Positions 1 to 9,483 of a DNA stretch of 64,000 nt are shown in pieces (position 1 is the stretch's first letter; the number at the start of each line of letters is the position of its first letter). Origin of the DNA: Luteolibacter yonseiensis (GTDB lineage Bacteria > Verrucomicrobiota > Verrucomicrobiia > Verrucomicrobiales > Akkermansiaceae); assembly GCF_016595465.1 (NCBI RefSeq), contig NZ_JAENIK010000011.1, positions 496,001 through 560,000 of the forward strand. Direction: 5' to 3'. Both the position numbers and the translations under genes were made by a program. The notes below the pieces were generated by a model. That model had not been told where the DNA came from and searched no databases. It saw only the letters and a program-made list of their open reading frames with translations.

Positions 1-2
1 TC

Positions 3-497
3 GGCTCCGCGGACCGCGCCCGCGCGGGGCTCGGATATGTGCCCCAGGGAAGGGATATCTTCCCCCTCCTGACGGTTGAGGAAAACCTTTTCATTGGTCT
101 CAATGCCCGCGGCTGGAAAAAAGACCCTGCTGAAATCGACCGGATTTTCACGTTGTTTCCCATCATCAAGGAATTCCTGCACCGCAAGGGTGGCATGCTG
201 TCCGGCGGCCAGCAACAACAGCTCGCCATCGGCCGAGCGCTGCTGACGAAACCCAAGCTCCTCATTCTCGACGAGCCGACGGAAGGCATCCAGCCGAACA
301 TCATCGACCAGATCGGCGACGCCATCAAGATGCTCCGCGCCGAAGGCAAGATGAGCATCCTGCTGGTGGAGCAATATCTGGATTTCTGCAAGGAGCTCGG
401 CGATGACTTCGCGATCCTCGAACGCGGAGCGGTCGCGGCCTCCGGAGAAATGGCGGCACTGAGCGATGACATCGTCCGGGAGTTCCTGACCGTCTGA
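3..497 (+). CDS. urtE: Urea ABC transporter ATP-binding subunit UrtE (5' truncated by window edge)
   Basis: This is the C-terminal part of an ABC-transporter ATPase, open from the first bases, so the start and the Walker A loop lie outside the window. Visible are the Q-loop region (YVPQGRDIF), the ABC signature LSGGQQQQLAIGRALL, Walker B LLILDEPTEG and the H-loop region (SILLVEQ). The EGIQPNII stretch after Walker B is characteristic of the LivF/UrtE branch. UrtE is one of two cytoplasmic ATPases that power urea import through UrtBC. The assignment to urea rather than amino acids rests on urtA (1748) and a full urease cluster just downstream. Genes for UrtB, C and D are expected to the left, which cannot be seen. 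Confidence 0.88.
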   Translation, partial: GSADRARAGLGYVPQGRDIFPLLTVEENLFIGLNARGWKKDPAEIDRIFTLFPIIKEFLHRKGGMLSGGQQQQLAIGRALLTKPKLLILDEPTEGIQPNIIDQIGDAIKMLRAEGKMSILLVEQYLDFCKELGDDFAILERGAVAASGEMAALSDDIVREFLTV

Positions 498-521
498 CAT
501 TTTTCATCGGTAATGGTTCAT

Positions 522-552
522 AAAAGCGGAGTTCCCCGGAGCTCCGCTTTTT
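522..552 (+). terminator. Rho-independent terminator after urtE
   Basis: AAAGCGGAG and CTCCGCTTT form a 9-bp stem around a short loop and are followed by a T run. It sits 25 bp after the urtE stop and separates urtE from the barrel gene at 785. Confidence 0.8.
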
Positions 553-784
553 GTGTTCATGAACCTTCTTTTGCGGGGTCTGAACTGATAGGCATGCATG
601 TGATTCATCATGGATACTGAATTCATGTAATAGCATTCATGATTGTCATAAAATCATCTGCTGAAAATTGAAAAACAGGAGTTTGGTGAAACAATTATCA
701 TTCCCATGGCATGGATCAAGCTATCCGGATGTCAACGCAGATCCATCTGCCCAACAACCCACTCCACCAAAAAATAGCTGAACC

Positions 785-1615
785 ATGAAAAACAAGTATT
801 GCCGAAATCTACTCAATGCGCCGCTTCTCGCATTTGCCTTGGCTACGGGCATCGCGACCGCCGGTACCACTGAAACCACGACGACCGCTCCTGCGGCGCC
901 GCCGGCCGAGGACGTCGTGTCGGGCGTGCTTAAGTTGGATTTCAACTCCCACTTCGTCTCGTATGGTGCGGACGTCTGGGGTGATGCGGAATCGATGTCC
1001 GACATGGGATTCAACCCGATGCTCGAACTGTCGTTCGCGCTTCCCGCCGGTTTCACCTCGACGCTCGGAACCTGGTGGGATGTGAATTCCAAGGGAGACA
1101 GTCCGCTCGGTGGCCAGATGCAGGAAATCGATGTCTGGGCCGGCCTCGCCTATACCTATGAGAAGTTCACTGTGGGCGTCACCTTCCAGGATTGGATCTA
1201 TGCGGATGCCACGGAGGAGATCCTCGACGTCAAGTTCGCCTATGACTGCCTGCTCGCTCCGTCGCTCACGATTCACAACCGCCTTGGTGAAGGCGGTTCC
1301 GGTGGAAATGAAGGAACGGTGCTTGTTCTTGGTCTTTCCCACAGCATCGAGGCTGGTCCGGTCACGGTTTCTTTCCCGGTGAGCGTGGCATACTTCCTCG
1401 AGGATGACTTCCATGCCAACAGTACGGACGATGGATTCGGTTATGCCTCCCTCGGTGTCGGTGCGGCGCTTCCTCTCACGGCGGTCGCCGACACTCTCGG
1501 CGACTGGACGCTGAACGCCGGCCTCAACTACTACTTCACGGATGACGGTGTGGTGGGCAATCCGAATGGGGATGATTTCCTCACCACCACGGTGGGCCTG
1601 AGCCTCGCGTTCTGA
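785..1615 (+). CDS. Secreted outer-membrane beta-barrel (porin-like) protein
   Basis: The 276-residue protein has a signal peptide (about residues 1-26, ending ATAG) and then a low-complexity Thr/Ala/Pro linker. The rest alternates short aromatic and polar strands (FNSHFVSYGADVW, WAGLAYTYEKFTVGVTF) and ends in a terminal Phe (VGLSLAF), as many outer-membrane barrels do. It resembles putative TorF-type porins, which is a family-level guess. The gene lies between urtE and urtA and has its own upstream terminator, so it is probably a separate transcript. Its position suggests it could let urea or another small solute cross the outer membrane. No substrate residues can be named. Confidence 0.6.
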   Translation: MKNKYCRNLLNAPLLAFALATGIATAGTTETTTTAPAAPPAEDVVSGVLKLDFNSHFVSYGADVWGDAESMSDMGFNPMLELSFALPAGFTSTLGTWWDVNSKGDSPLGGQMQEIDVWAGLAYTYEKFTVGVTFQDWIYADATEEILDVKFAYDCLLAPSLTIHNRLGEGGSGGNEGTVLVLGLSHSIEAGPVTVSFPVSVAYFLEDDFHANSTDDGFGYASLGVGAALPLTAVADTLGDWTLNAGLNYYFTDDGVVGNPNGDDFLTTTVGLSLAF

Positions 1616-1747
1616 TCTCCGGTCGGTTTTCTCTGCATCAACGGTTGCGGCGGGAGGGTCCTATTGATCGGTTGGTATCAATGCTCTCCCGCTTGCTGTT
1701 AAAAATCATCAGTCATAAGATATATTTTAAAAACTCCTTTCATTCAA

Positions 1748-2995
1748 ATGATCTCGAAACTCATCCCCGCCGCACTTGCTGCGATCACACTTTCCGGTGC
1801 TTCCGCCATCGCGGAGGAAACCGTCAAGGTCGGTGTCCTCCACTCGCTTTCCGGCACCATGGCCATCAGCGAGACATCCCTCCGCGATGTCCTCCTCTTC
1901 ACCTTCGACGAAATCAACGCCAAGGGCGGCGTGTTGGGCAAGAAGATCGAACCGGTTGTCGCGGATGGCGCGTCGAACTGGCCTCTCTTCGCCGAAAAGG
2001 CGAAGCAGCTGCTGGACAAGGACAAGGTGTCCGTGACCTTCGGTTGCTGGACTTCGGTTTCTCGCAAATCCGTCCTCCCGGTGTTCGAGGAGAAGAAAGG
2101 TCTTCTCTTCTATCCGGTCCAGTATGAGGGCGAGGAAATGTCGCCGAACATCTTCTACACCGCGGAAGCCGTCAACCAGCAGGCAACGCCCGCCGTCGAC
2201 TACCTCCTCGCGGAAGGAAAGAAGAAGTTCTACCTCCTCGGCTCCGACTATGTCTATCCACAGACCACGAACCTCGTCCTGCTCGAGTATCTCCTCAGCA
2301 AGGGCGTGCCGATTGAAAACATCGGCGGTGGTTTCACCAAGGATGGCTCCGGCAAGATCATTTCCGCCGGAAAATACACTCCGTTCGGCCACACCGATTA
2401 CCAACAAATCGTTTCCGAGATCAAACAGTTCTGTGCTTCCGGGGATGCCGCCATCATCAGCACCCTGAACGGCGACACCAACGTCCCGTTCTTCAAGGAA
2501 TACGCCGCCGCCGGCCTCACCGCCGAAACCGCCCCCGTCGTTTCCTTCTCGATCTCGGAAGACGAGTTCCGCGGACTGCCCGCGAAACAACTCGTCGGCC
2601 AGCTCGGTTGCTGGACCTACTTCCAATCCATCAAGAGCCCTGCGAACGCGAAGTTCACCAAGGACTTCCAAGCGTGGCTCGCCAAGTCCGACGTTCCCGG
2701 CATCGTCAAGGAAGGCCGCGTGACCTGTTCGCCGATGGTTCTGTCCTACAACGGTGTCTACCTCTGGAAGGCCGCTGTGGAAAAGGCCAAGAGCTTCGAT
2801 CCTGAGAAGGTCATGGCCGCCCTCGAGTCCGGCATCACCTTCGATGGTCCCGGCGGCACCGTCACCAGCCAGAAGAACCACCACCTCACCAAGAACGTCT
2901 TCATCGGCGAGTCCAAGGCGGATGGCCAGTTCAAGATCCTCAAGGAATTCAAGAACGTCGTTGGCGAACCATTCCTCAAAGGCACCTTCAAATAA
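1748..2995 (+). CDS. urtA: Urea ABC transporter substrate-binding protein UrtA
   Basis: The 415-residue protein has an N-terminal signal peptide (ends near ASAIA) and a periplasmic-binding-protein type I fold. [17 protein letters not shown] and the [17 protein letters not shown] region are typical of UrtA/AmiC-like binding proteins, as is [11 protein letters not shown]. It would capture urea in the periplasm and hand it to UrtBC. In most genomes urtA leads urtABCDE; here it follows urtE and the barrel gene, so the operon appears rearranged or split. A strong terminator follows the stop codon. The start at 1748 gives a good signal peptide. Confidence 0.9.
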   Translation: MISKLIPAALAAITLSGASAIAEETVKVGVLHSLSGTMAISETSLRDVLLFTFDEINAKGGVLGKKIEPVVADGASNWPLFAEKAKQLLDKDKVSVTFGCWTSVSRKSVLPVFEEKKGLLFYPVQYEGEEMSPNIFYTAEAVNQQATPAVDYLLAEGKKKFYLLGSDYVYPQTTNLVLLEYLLSKGVPIENIGGGFTKDGSGKIISAGKYTPFGHTDYQQIVSEIKQFCASGDAAIISTLNGDTNVPFFKEYAAAGLTAETAPVVSFSISEDEFRGLPAKQLVGQLGCWTYFQSIKSPANAKFTKDFQAWLAKSDVPGIVKEGRVTCSPMVLSYNGVYLWKAAVEKAKSFDPEKVMAALESGITFDGPGGTVTSQKNHHLTKNVFIGESKADGQFKILKEFKNVVGEPFLKGTFK

Positions 2996-3028
2996 GCTCT
3001 CCCTGTCTGGTTGTTGTCTGACCTCAAG

Positions 3029-3061
3029 CCATGTCCTCCCCCGGAGGGCATGGTTTTTTTT
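3029..3061 (+). terminator. Rho-independent terminator after urtA
   Basis: CCATGTCCTCC pairs with GGAGGGCATGG (one G-T wobble) around a 3-nt loop and is followed by eight T residues. It isolates urtA from the urease operon that starts near 3120. Confidence 0.88.
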
Positions 3062-3119
3062 CGCAAGCCGCTTGGCATATGACTTGCTCGCTGGCAGGCT
3101 CCGCTTCGTCCGTCATCTC

Positions 3120-3416
3120 ATGAAATTTTCCAAACCCACCCAGTGGCCAGTTTCCGCAACCCGTCTGATGGTTGCCGCGTTCTGTCTGGCTCCGTCGTTC
3201 CTGCTCGCGCATCCGGGCCACTATCACCCGGACGAAACGGATGAATTCGACTTCCTCCGGGCCACCTTTTTCCATTCACACGGCGCGATGGACTACCTGC
3301 TCGCCGCCATCGCCATTTCCTGTATTGGCATTTCCTTTCTGCATGGCAGGCCGGCGATCCGGATCACGGCGATCATCGCCGCCCTGGGTTCGCTTGCGCT
3401 GCTTCCGATTCTCTAA
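3120..3416 (+). CDS. Small His-rich membrane protein at the head of the urease operon
   Basis: The 98-residue protein has an N-terminal hydrophobic signal or anchor (about residues 15-31), then HPGHYHPDE, then [12 protein letters not shown] leading into two more hydrophobic segments that run to the C-terminus. The HPGH motif after the first helix and the His followed by GxxD-LL resemble the start of HupE/UreJ nickel/cobalt-permease-like proteins, which are about twice as long. It ends 11 bp before ureA, so it is probably co-transcribed with the urease genes. A role in nickel handling is an inference from context. It may be a reduced HupE/UreJ or an unrelated small membrane protein. Confidence 0.6.
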   Translation: MKFSKPTQWPVSATRLMVAAFCLAPSFLLAHPGHYHPDETDEFDFLRATFFHSHGAMDYLLAAIAISCIGISFLHGRPAIRITAIIAALGSLALLPIL

Positions 3417-3427
3417 CGGTTCCACAG

Positions 3428-3730
3428 ATGCACCTCACTCCGCGTGAAACCGAAAAGCTGCTCATCGTCGTCGCCGGCGATCTCGCCCAACGCCGCCGCG
3501 CGCGGGGGCTGAAGCTGAATTATCCGGAAACCATCGCCCTCATCACGGCGGAGATTTTCGAAGGCGCGCGTGACGGGAGGTCCGTCTCGGAACTGATGAG
3601 CTACGGCACCACCCTCGTGAAACGTGACGAGGTGATGGAAGGTGTCGCGGAAATGATCCACGACATCCAGGTCGAAGCCACCTTCCCGGATGGGACGAAA
3701 CTGGTAACCGTTCACAATCCCGTCCGATGA
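3428..3730 (+). CDS. ureA: Urease subunit gamma
   Basis: At 100 residues it has the usual UreA length and the conserved N-terminal pattern [13 protein letters not shown], the [11 protein letters not shown] segment and the C-terminal [13 protein letters not shown]. The gamma chain is structural and packs with beta and alpha in the (abc)3 urease. Its stop overlaps the ureB start in an ATGA arrangement, indicating translational coupling. Confidence 0.97.
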   Translation: MHLTPRETEKLLIVVAGDLAQRRRARGLKLNYPETIALITAEIFEGARDGRSVSELMSYGTTLVKRDEVMEGVAEMIHDIQVEATFPDGTKLVTVHNPVR

Positions 3731-4038
3731 TCCCTGGAGAAATCATTACCCCGCCCGACGCGCCGGACCTGGAACTGAATCCGGGGCTCGCCACGACATC
3801 CGTGGTGGTGGCGAACACGGGTGACCGTCCGGTGCAGGTCGGCAGCCACTTCCATTTCGCGGAGATCAATTCCGCACTCCACTTCGATCGCGGTGCCGCC
3901 CGTGGCTTCCGGTTGGACATTCCCGCCGGCACCGCCATCCGCTTCGAGCCGGGTGATACCCGCGAGGTTCCGCTGGTCGCGTTCGCAGGCACCCGTGAGG
4001 TTTACGGACTGAACAATCTCGTGAACGGAAAGTTGTAA
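3727..4038 (+). CDS. ureB: Urease subunit beta
   Basis: The 103-residue protein starts MIPGEIITP and contains [20 protein letters not shown] and the [15 protein letters not shown] segment, all hallmarks of UreB. The beta subunit shapes the enzyme surface around the alpha active site. The four-base overlap with ureA and an 18-bp gap to ureC place it in the core structural operon. Confidence 0.97.
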   Translation: MIPGEIITPPDAPDLELNPGLATTSVVVANTGDRPVQVGSHFHFAEINSALHFDRGAARGFRLDIPAGTAIRFEPGDTREVPLVAFAGTREVYGLNNLVNGKL

Positions 4039-4056
4039 ATCCTCCGGCCGCAACCC

Positions 4057-5778
4057 ATGAAACAATCACGTAAAAACTACGCCGCCACCTTCGGGCCGAC
4101 CGTCGGCGACCGTGTCCGTCTGGCGGACACGGAGCTTTTCATCGAGGTCGAGCGCGATCTCATCACCGAGGTTTCCGGTTATGGAAACGAGGTGAAATTC
4201 GGCGGTGGAAAAGTCATCCGGGACGGCATGGCGCAGTCCTGTCTCGCTACGGATGCGGAGTCGCTGGACCTCGTCATCACGAACGCGCTCATCCTCGACT
4301 CCGCGCATGGGGTCATCAAGGCGGACATCGGCATCAAGCACGGGCGCATCGCGGGCATCGGCCATGCCGGGAATCCCATGCTGCAGGATGGCATCACCAT
4401 GATCATCGGAGCGGGTACGGAGGTCATCGCGGGGGAGGGGTGCATCATCACCGCCGGGGGCATCGACACACACATCCATTTCATCTGTCCGCAACAGATC
4501 GAGCACGCCATCGCCAGCGGAGTGACCACGCTCATCGGCGGGGGGACGGGTCCCGCGCACGGGACCTATGCCACCACCTGCACACCGGGCATCTGGAACA
4601 TGCACCGCATGCTGGAGACGGCGGATTCCTTCCCTGTGAATCTCGGGTTTCTGGGGAAAGGAAACTGTTCGTCACCCGAACCTCTTCGCGAGCAGGTGCT
4701 GGCGGGGGCCATCGGACTGAAGCTTCATGAGGACTGGGGCACGACCCCGGCCGCGATCGATACCTGCCTGTCGGTGGCCGACGAGCTGGACGTGCAGGTC
4801 GCCATCCACACGGATACCTTGAACGAGGCGGGCTTTGTGGAAAGCACCCTCGCGGCGTTCAAGGGGCGCACCATCCACACCTATCACTCCGAAGGCGCGG
4901 GCGGTGGTCACGCGCCGGACATCATCCGGGTCTGCGGCGAGGCCAACGTACTCCCTTCCTCCACGAATCCGACCCGTCCGTTCACGGTCAACACCATCGA
5001 CGAACATCTCGACATGCTCATGGTGTGCCACCACCTCGACTCCAAGATCCCCGAGGATGTGGCGTTCGCTGAAAGCCGGATCCGTCCCGAGACCATCGCG
5101 GCGGAGGATCTGCTGCACGACCTCGGCGCGATTTCCATGATGTCCTCGGATTCGCAGGCCATGGGGCGCATCGGCGAGGTCATCACCCGCACCTGGCAGA
5201 CCGCGCACAAGATGAAGGTCCAGTTCGGGAAATTGGAAGGTGACTCGCACCCTGCGGCCGACAATTTCCGCGCCCTGAGATATGTTTCGAAATACACCAT
5301 CTGTCCGGCGCTCACCCACGGCATCGCGCACGAGGTGGGCAGCATCGAGGTCGGGAAACTCGCGGACCTCGTGATATGGAAGCCCGCCTTCTTCGGTGTG
5401 AAGCCGGAGACCATTCTGAAAAGCGGTTTCATCGCGTGGGCGAACATGGGCGATCCGAACGCGTCCATCCCCACTCCGCAGCCGATGATGTACCGTCCGC
5501 AGTTCGGCGCGTTCGGGAAAACGATCGCCTCCACCTCCGTCACCTTCGTGAGCCAGGCCGCCCACTCATCCGGTGATTTGGAAAAGCTAGGATTGCAAAA
5601 GCGCCTCGTCCCGGTGAAGGGCTGCCGCAGCATCACCAAGGCGGATCTTCCTTTCAACAACGCCATGCCGGAAATCACGGTGGATCCGGATACCTACACC
5701 GTCACCGCCGATGGTCGGGAGCTCCGTTGCGAGCCGATGTCCGTGCTTCCCATGGCCCAGCGATATTATCTATTCTAG
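4057..5778 (+). CDS. ureC: Urease subunit alpha (catalytic)
   Basis: The 573-residue amidohydrolase carries the complete dinickel site: the HxH pair at H139/H141 in THIHF, the carbamylated lysine K222 in GLKLHEDWG, the [15 protein letters not shown] segment, the MVCHHLD flap with its catalytic His, and D365 in [10 protein letters not shown]. It hydrolyses urea to ammonia and carbamate in the cytoplasm. Length and motifs are intact, so the enzyme should be active once loaded with nickel by UreDEFG. The gene sits between ureB and ureE. Confidence 0.98.
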   Translation: MKQSRKNYAATFGPTVGDRVRLADTELFIEVERDLITEVSGYGNEVKFGGGKVIRDGMAQSCLATDAESLDLVITNALILDSAHGVIKADIGIKHGRIAGIGHAGNPMLQDGITMIIGAGTEVIAGEGCIITAGGIDTHIHFICPQQIEHAIASGVTTLIGGGTGPAHGTYATTCTPGIWNMHRMLETADSFPVNLGFLGKGNCSSPEPLREQVLAGAIGLKLHEDWGTTPAAIDTCLSVADELDVQVAIHTDTLNEAGFVESTLAAFKGRTIHTYHSEGAGGGHAPDIIRVCGEANVLPSSTNPTRPFTVNTIDEHLDMLMVCHHLDSKIPEDVAFAESRIRPETIAAEDLLHDLGAISMMSSDSQAMGRIGEVITRTWQTAHKMKVQFGKLEGDSHPAADNFRALRYVSKYTICPALTHGIAHEVGSIEVGKLADLVIWKPAFFGVKPETILKSGFIAWANMGDPNASIPTPQPMMYRPQFGAFGKTIASTSVTFVSQAAHSSGDLEKLGLQKRLVPVKGCRSITKADLPFNNAMPEITVDPDTYTVTADGRELRCEPMSVLPMAQRYYLF

Positions 5779-5783
5779 GTTTC

Positions 5784-6212
5784 ATGCATCTCATCACGCG
5801 TCTTCTGGCGGACCACTCCACGCTGCCGGCGGAAAATCAAATCACCTTGGCCGCCGAGCGCCGTCAATTCCTGAAACGCCGCTGGCGTGGCGTCGCGGAA
5901 GATGGCACCGAGTTCGGCTTCGACCTCGAGAGCCGGCTCGTCGATGGCGGTGTGATCCATCATGAAGATGGCAGGGACTACCTTGTCAGGCAGTTGCCGG
6001 AAAAGGTGTATGAGGTGCCCTATGTCTCGCCCGACCATGCCGCCCATGTCGCATGGAAAGTGGGGAACCTGCACCTGCCAGCACAAATTTTTCCGGGCTC
6101 CATCCGTGTGTTGCACGATGAGGCGATGACACAGCTTCTGGAGAGGGAAGGTTGGGATCACGGCGAACCGGAAGTCATATTCACCCCGATGAAAGCCATG
6201 GCGCATGCCTGA
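5784..6212 (+). CDS. ureE: Urease accessory protein UreE (nickel chaperone)
   Basis: I chose the ATG at 5784, five bases after the ureC stop, which gives a 142-residue protein. It shows GNLHLPAQIF (UreE usually has GNRHLP), the N-terminal peptide-binding domain and the metal-binding domain with VLHDEAM. UreE dimers deliver Ni2+ to UreG. The C-terminus is short and lacks the His-rich tail found in some UreE proteins (it ends KAMAHA). Confidence 0.93.
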   Translation: MHLITRLLADHSTLPAENQITLAAERRQFLKRRWRGVAEDGTEFGFDLESRLVDGGVIHHEDGRDYLVRQLPEKVYEVPYVSPDHAAHVAWKVGNLHLPAQIFPGSIRVLHDEAMTQLLEREGWDHGEPEVIFTPMKAMAHA

Positions 6213-6259
6213 AGCGCGACCTTGCGACATCCGCACCTGCCAAGTATCATTCCTTCGCG

Positions 6260-6529
6260 ATGGAGAATCCGCATGACAACCCCGCCGCTCTCAAGGCGCT
6301 TCAAGACGCGATCTACCGTGAGAAGATCCTGCGGGCGCGCGGGATGTCGCCAGAAGAGCGCTTCAATGAAGCGATGGATCTTACCAATAGTGTTGCCGAA
6401 CGCATGATCGAAGGGGTTATCTGGCAAACCGGAAATTCAGATCGTGAAACGGCGATCGCCGAAGTGCATCGGCGAATGGAGCGGCTTTCCCGTGCGAGGG
6501 ATAAAAATCTTTACGTTTCCGTCGCATGA
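6260..6529 (+). CDS. Small protein paired with a nucleotidyltransferase, inside the urease cluster
   Basis: This 89-residue soluble, charged, mainly helical protein (ILRARGMSPEERFNEAMDL near the middle) has no signal peptide. I do not recognise a named family. Its stop overlaps the start of the nucleotidyltransferase gene at 6526 by four bases (ATGA), so the two are translationally coupled. The MSPEERFNEAM pattern resembles small proteins that accompany orphan nucleotidyltransferases, which would fit an antitoxin or partner role. That is an inference. It separates ureE from ureF. Confidence 0.7.
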   Translation: MENPHDNPAALKALQDAIYREKILRARGMSPEERFNEAMDLTNSVAERMIEGVIWQTGNSDRETAIAEVHRRMERLSRARDKNLYVSVA

Positions 6530-7089
6530 AAATTGAAGAGTTGGCCGCCCTTGTGATTGCTGCCTGCGAGGTGGAGCAGATCGACTATATGATGACAGGG
6601 GCGTTCGCGGTGACTTATTATGCGATACCGCGGTCCACGAATGACGTGGATTTTGTCCTGAGTCTCTCGCCGGAAGACGGGATAGATCGGGTGATCAGAC
6701 GACTTTCAAGCCACGTGACATTTGAGTCCCAAGTCCAGTTCGACACACTTACCTGGGGCCGTCGCCATGTCGGACTGAGCAGATCATCTAGTGCTCTCAA
6801 GGTGGAGTTGTTCGAACTGTTTGATGATGCCTTCGTGCGCCAACAATTCGAACGAAGAAGGCCGATGGACTCCAAACAGCTTCGTCACAGAGTGTGGCTC
6901 CCCACGGCTGAAGATGTCATCGTGCAAAAGTTGCGTTGGGGAAGGAACAAGGACCTTGATGATGCGCGGGATGTTCTCGCGGTCCAAGGTCCGGAGACGC
7001 TCGACATGCCTTACATCCGGAAGTGGTGCGAACTTCACAAAACCTCAGCCCGCTTGGAAGACGCTCTCGCGGGAATTCCCCCACTGTAG
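6526..7089 (+). CDS. Nucleotidyltransferase-fold protein (AbiEii/DUF6036-like)
   Basis: In this 187-residue protein, TGAFAVTYYAIPR-STNDVDFV (from about residue 24) matches the nucleotidyltransferase pattern G-x-A followed by R-T-x-D-x-D; D40 and D42 would bind the metal. A later acidic patch, KVELFELFDD, can supply the third carboxylate, and the C-terminal AEDVIVQKLRWG-KDLDDARDV helix pair is typical of AbiEii-like and related orphan enzymes. Family members include toxins of type IV toxin-antitoxin systems, but many are uncharacterised. The gene overlaps the preceding small gene and ends 4 bp before ureF, so it is wedged tightly in the urease operon. Confidence 0.8.
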   Translation: MKIEELAALVIAACEVEQIDYMMTGAFAVTYYAIPRSTNDVDFVLSLSPEDGIDRVIRRLSSHVTFESQVQFDTLTWGRRHVGLSRSSSALKVELFELFDDAFVRQQFERRRPMDSKQLRHRVWLPTAEDVIVQKLRWGRNKDLDDARDVLAVQGPETLDMPYIRKWCELHKTSARLEDALAGIPPL

Positions 7090-7093
7090 CAGC

Positions 7094-7759
7094 ATGACCT
7101 CCGATCCCATGCTTTGGCTGCTTCAGGCGAATGATACTGCGTATCCGTCCGGGTCCTACGCGCACTCGTTCGGCATGGAGGAGCTTGTGGAGTGCGGGGT
7201 GATCGCGACGCCCGCGGATTTGGAGGCGTTTCTGGAGAAACAAATCCTGCCCGCGCTGCTGACGTTCGAGATTCCGTTCTTCGCACGTGCCCATGCGGCG
7301 TCCAACAAGTGCGATGCCGCCGCGTTGTTGGAGATGGACGAGGAACTGGACGCCTGGAGGATTCCCCATGAATTGCGGGACGCCTCCCGGCGCATCGGTT
7401 CACAGCGGCTTGAGCTGCTTTGCCAGCTTGATCCCTCGCCCTTCATTCTCGCGCATCGCGAGGCCTGTCCGCGAAGCCACCATTTGATCGTCACCTCGCT
7501 GGAACTGGCGGCGGTGCCATTGGCGAAAGCCGCCCGGGCGTTCGCGTTCCAGAGCATCGCCGGACTGGCGGCGGCGTCGATGAAGCTCATGCGCATCGGC
7601 CAGACGTCCTGCCAGCTCATCACCCGCCGGACACTTGTCAGGCTGGGCGAAAAAATCGATTCCGCATTATCAGAGCCACCGGATGGATGGTTCAACCCGC
7701 TTTTAGAAATCGCCTCACTCCGCCATGCCCGTGCCAACCACCGACTCTTCATTTCATAA
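7094..7759 (+). CDS. ureF: Urease accessory protein UreF
   Basis: I chose the ATG at 7094, four bases after the previous stop, giving 221 residues starting [11 protein letters not shown]. The frame is open further upstream, but that part is out-of-frame reading of the nucleotidyltransferase gene. The protein contains [20 protein letters not shown], the typical UreF opening (usually L-S-D-A-x-P-x-G-x-F-x-H-S-x-G), and the all-alpha remainder. UreF bridges UreD and UreG and gates GTP-dependent nickel insertion. Its 3' end overlaps ureG by 35 bp. Confidence 0.93.
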   Translation: MTSDPMLWLLQANDTAYPSGSYAHSFGMEELVECGVIATPADLEAFLEKQILPALLTFEIPFFARAHAASNKCDAAALLEMDEELDAWRIPHELRDASRRIGSQRLELLCQLDPSPFILAHREACPRSHHLIVTSLELAAVPLAKAARAFAFQSIAGLAAASMKLMRIGQTSCQLITRRTLVRLGEKIDSALSEPPDGWFNPLLEIASLRHARANHRLFIS

Positions 7760-8360
7760 ACGTCCCTTCCGCCTCGGTGTCGGCGGTCCCGTGGGCTCAG
7801 GAAAAACCATGTGTGTGCTGCGGCTGTCGCAGTGGCTGAAGGATGAAATCTCCCTCGCCGTCATCACCAACGACATCTACACGCGGGAGGACGCCGAGTT
7901 CCTGCTTCGTGCGGGCGTGCTGCCCGCGGACCGGGTGCGTGGTGTGGAAACGGGCGGCTGCCCGCACACCGCGATCCGGGACGACATCAGCATGAACATG
8001 GCGGCGGTCAGGGATCTGGAAGCCGCGCATCCGGATCTGAAGCTGATTCTCATCGAGAGCGGTGGTGACAACCTGTCCGCCACGTTCTCGCCCGAACTCG
8101 TGGATGCCTACATCTATGTCATCGATGTGGCGGAGGGGGACAAGATCCCTCGCAAGGGTGGCCCGGCGATCCGGACAAGCGACCTCCTGCTCATCAACAA
8201 GACCGAACTCGCTCCGTATGTGGGTGCGGATCTGGAAGTGATGGCGCGTGACTCGAAGGCCCAGCGCGGGAACAGGCCGTTCCTGTTCGCGGATTTGAAA
8301 TCGGAGAAGGGGAAAGAAGATCTGTTAGCGTGGTTGAAGCATGAGTATCTGTTCGTCTAA
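7725..8360 (+). CDS. ureG: Urease accessory GTPase UreG
   Basis: The 211-residue SIMIBI GTPase has a P-loop GPVGSGKT at residues 21-28, [12 protein letters not shown], the metal-binding CPH in [28 protein letters not shown] and the NKTEL guanine-specificity motif. UreG hydrolyses GTP to drive nickel transfer from UreE to apo-urease. It overlaps ureF at the 5' end and ureD at the 3' end (20 bp), consistent with translational coupling. Confidence 0.97.
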   Translation: MPVPTTDSSFHKRPFRLGVGGPVGSGKTMCVLRLSQWLKDEISLAVITNDIYTREDAEFLLRAGVLPADRVRGVETGGCPHTAIRDDISMNMAAVRDLEAAHPDLKLILIESGGDNLSATFSPELVDAYIYVIDVAEGDKIPRKGGPAIRTSDLLLINKTELAPYVGADLEVMARDSKAQRGNRPFLFADLKSEKGKEDLLAWLKHEYLFV

Positions 8361-9267
8361 TTGGAGCGCGGGATTCATCCCGCGCGAACCGGCCGACCGG
8401 CACGATGAATCCAGCTATCCAGGGATTCATCCCGCGCTCCCGGTTTCGGGTTCCGCGCTCAGCGGGCATCTTGACCTCCGTTGCGAACTCCGTGCGGATG
8501 GCGTGCCGGTCATTGCCCGCCAGAGTTTCCGCGCGCCGATCCATTTGAGCAAATCCCATGTGGATGAGGGTCGTCTGGTGCAGAGCATCGTGAACCCGAC
8601 GGCGGGGTTTTTCGATGGCGACCGGTTGGAAATGAACGTGGAGGTCGGCGGCGGTGCGAAACTGGTGCTGAGCACTCCGTCGGCGTCGCGGGTCTACCGG
8701 ACGCGTTCGGGTGGGTCCGCGGTGTGCGTACAGCATTTCCGTGTGGAGGGGAACGCGATGTTGGAGTGGATTCCGGAGCCTTTCATCCCTCATGCGGGTG
8801 CGAGCTATGTCCAGCGGACACGGATCGACCTGGAGCCCTCCGCGAGCTTGCTGTATTTCGACTGGATTTCACCGGGGAGGGTGGCGATGGGGGAGGTGTT
8901 CGCCTATCAGCGGTTGCGATGGGAGCTGGACCTCACCTTGGGCGGCAGGCTCATCGCCCGGGAACGCTATGACCTGGCACCAGGAAACGAGAGTCTGGAG
9001 GCGCTGCGGGTGAAGTTTCCGGCGGCCCATTATCTCTCGGTGTATGCGGCGGGCGGAATGGCGGAAAACTGGCCCGCCCGGGAACTGGATGCCTTGACCG
9101 GAGTAGGCGTCTATCTGGGACATGGCCCTCTGGCCGGTGGAGTGAATGTGATCCGGGCGCTGTGCTGCGATAGTCTCTCTGCCAGAAGGCTGTTGGAAAC
9201 GATCCGTCCCCTTCTGTATGGAGCGGCGGGAGTGAAACCACCCTCTCTCGGCCGGATTTTTTGTTAG
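8341..9267 (+). CDS. ureD: Urease accessory protein UreD (UreH)
   Basis: The conserved UreD body begins near residue 40 ([11 protein letters not shown]) and includes [41 protein letters not shown] and [13 protein letters not shown]. UreD scaffolds UreF-UreG on urease and carries the nickel tunnel. The start at 8341 overlaps ureG, and the first 35 or so residues are encoded by a palindromic repeat (8363-8440) that has no counterpart in the family. Either the repeat has been domesticated as an N-terminal extension or translation starts later in it. I see no better ATG near the conserved domain. It is the last urease gene of the cluster. Confidence 0.92.
   Translation: MSICSSNWSAGFIPREPADRHDESSYPGIHPALPVSGSALSGHLDLRCELRADGVPVIARQSFRAPIHLSKSHVDEGRLVQSIVNPTAGFFDGDRLEMNVEVGGGAKLVLSTPSASRVYRTRSGGSAVCVQHFRVEGNAMLEWIPEPFIPHAGASYVQRTRIDLEPSASLLYFDWISPGRVAMGEVFAYQRLRWELDLTLGGRLIARERYDLAPGNESLEALRVKFPAAHYLSVYAAGGMAENWPARELDALTGVGVYLGHGPLAGGVNVIRALCCDSLSARRLLETIRPLLYGAAGVKPPSLGRIFC
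8363..8440. repeat. REP-like palindromic repeat within the 5' end of ureD
   Basis: GGAGCGCGGGAT (8363-8374) is repeated inverted as ATCCCGCGCTCC (8429-8440). Each half also folds alone: GCGCGGGAT/ATCCCGCGC (8366-8385) and GATGAATCC/GGATTCATC (8404-8431). This nested design is that of bacterial REP/BIME-type intergenic repeats, but here it lies in frame in ureD. Confidence 0.8.
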
Positions 9268-9289
9268 GTGGAGGCGCGTCGGAACGAAA

Positions 9290-9320
9290 AGGCGCGGACC
9301 CGTTGCCGGAATCCGCGCCT
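9290..9320 (+). terminator. Probable terminator hairpin after ureD
   Basis: AGGCGCGGA and TCCGCGCCT form a perfect 9-bp stem 23 bp after the ureD stop. No T run follows, so it could be a weak terminator or an mRNA-stabilising end. The following 160 bp up to the HAD gene hold nothing else recognisable. Confidence 0.5.
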
Positions 9321-9483
9321 CATACATATCACCTCACGCGTGGGGTGCGTTGCGATTTGTTGCGAATTGGTCCCCCCCCGGAAACCCGTTCGCCCGCATG
9401 CTCGCGCGAGGTTGGCTGGAAGCTAAAGGAAGATTTCCGGGCGGCAAATGATAAAATCTCCTAAATTCGGATTTAGTTCCGAT

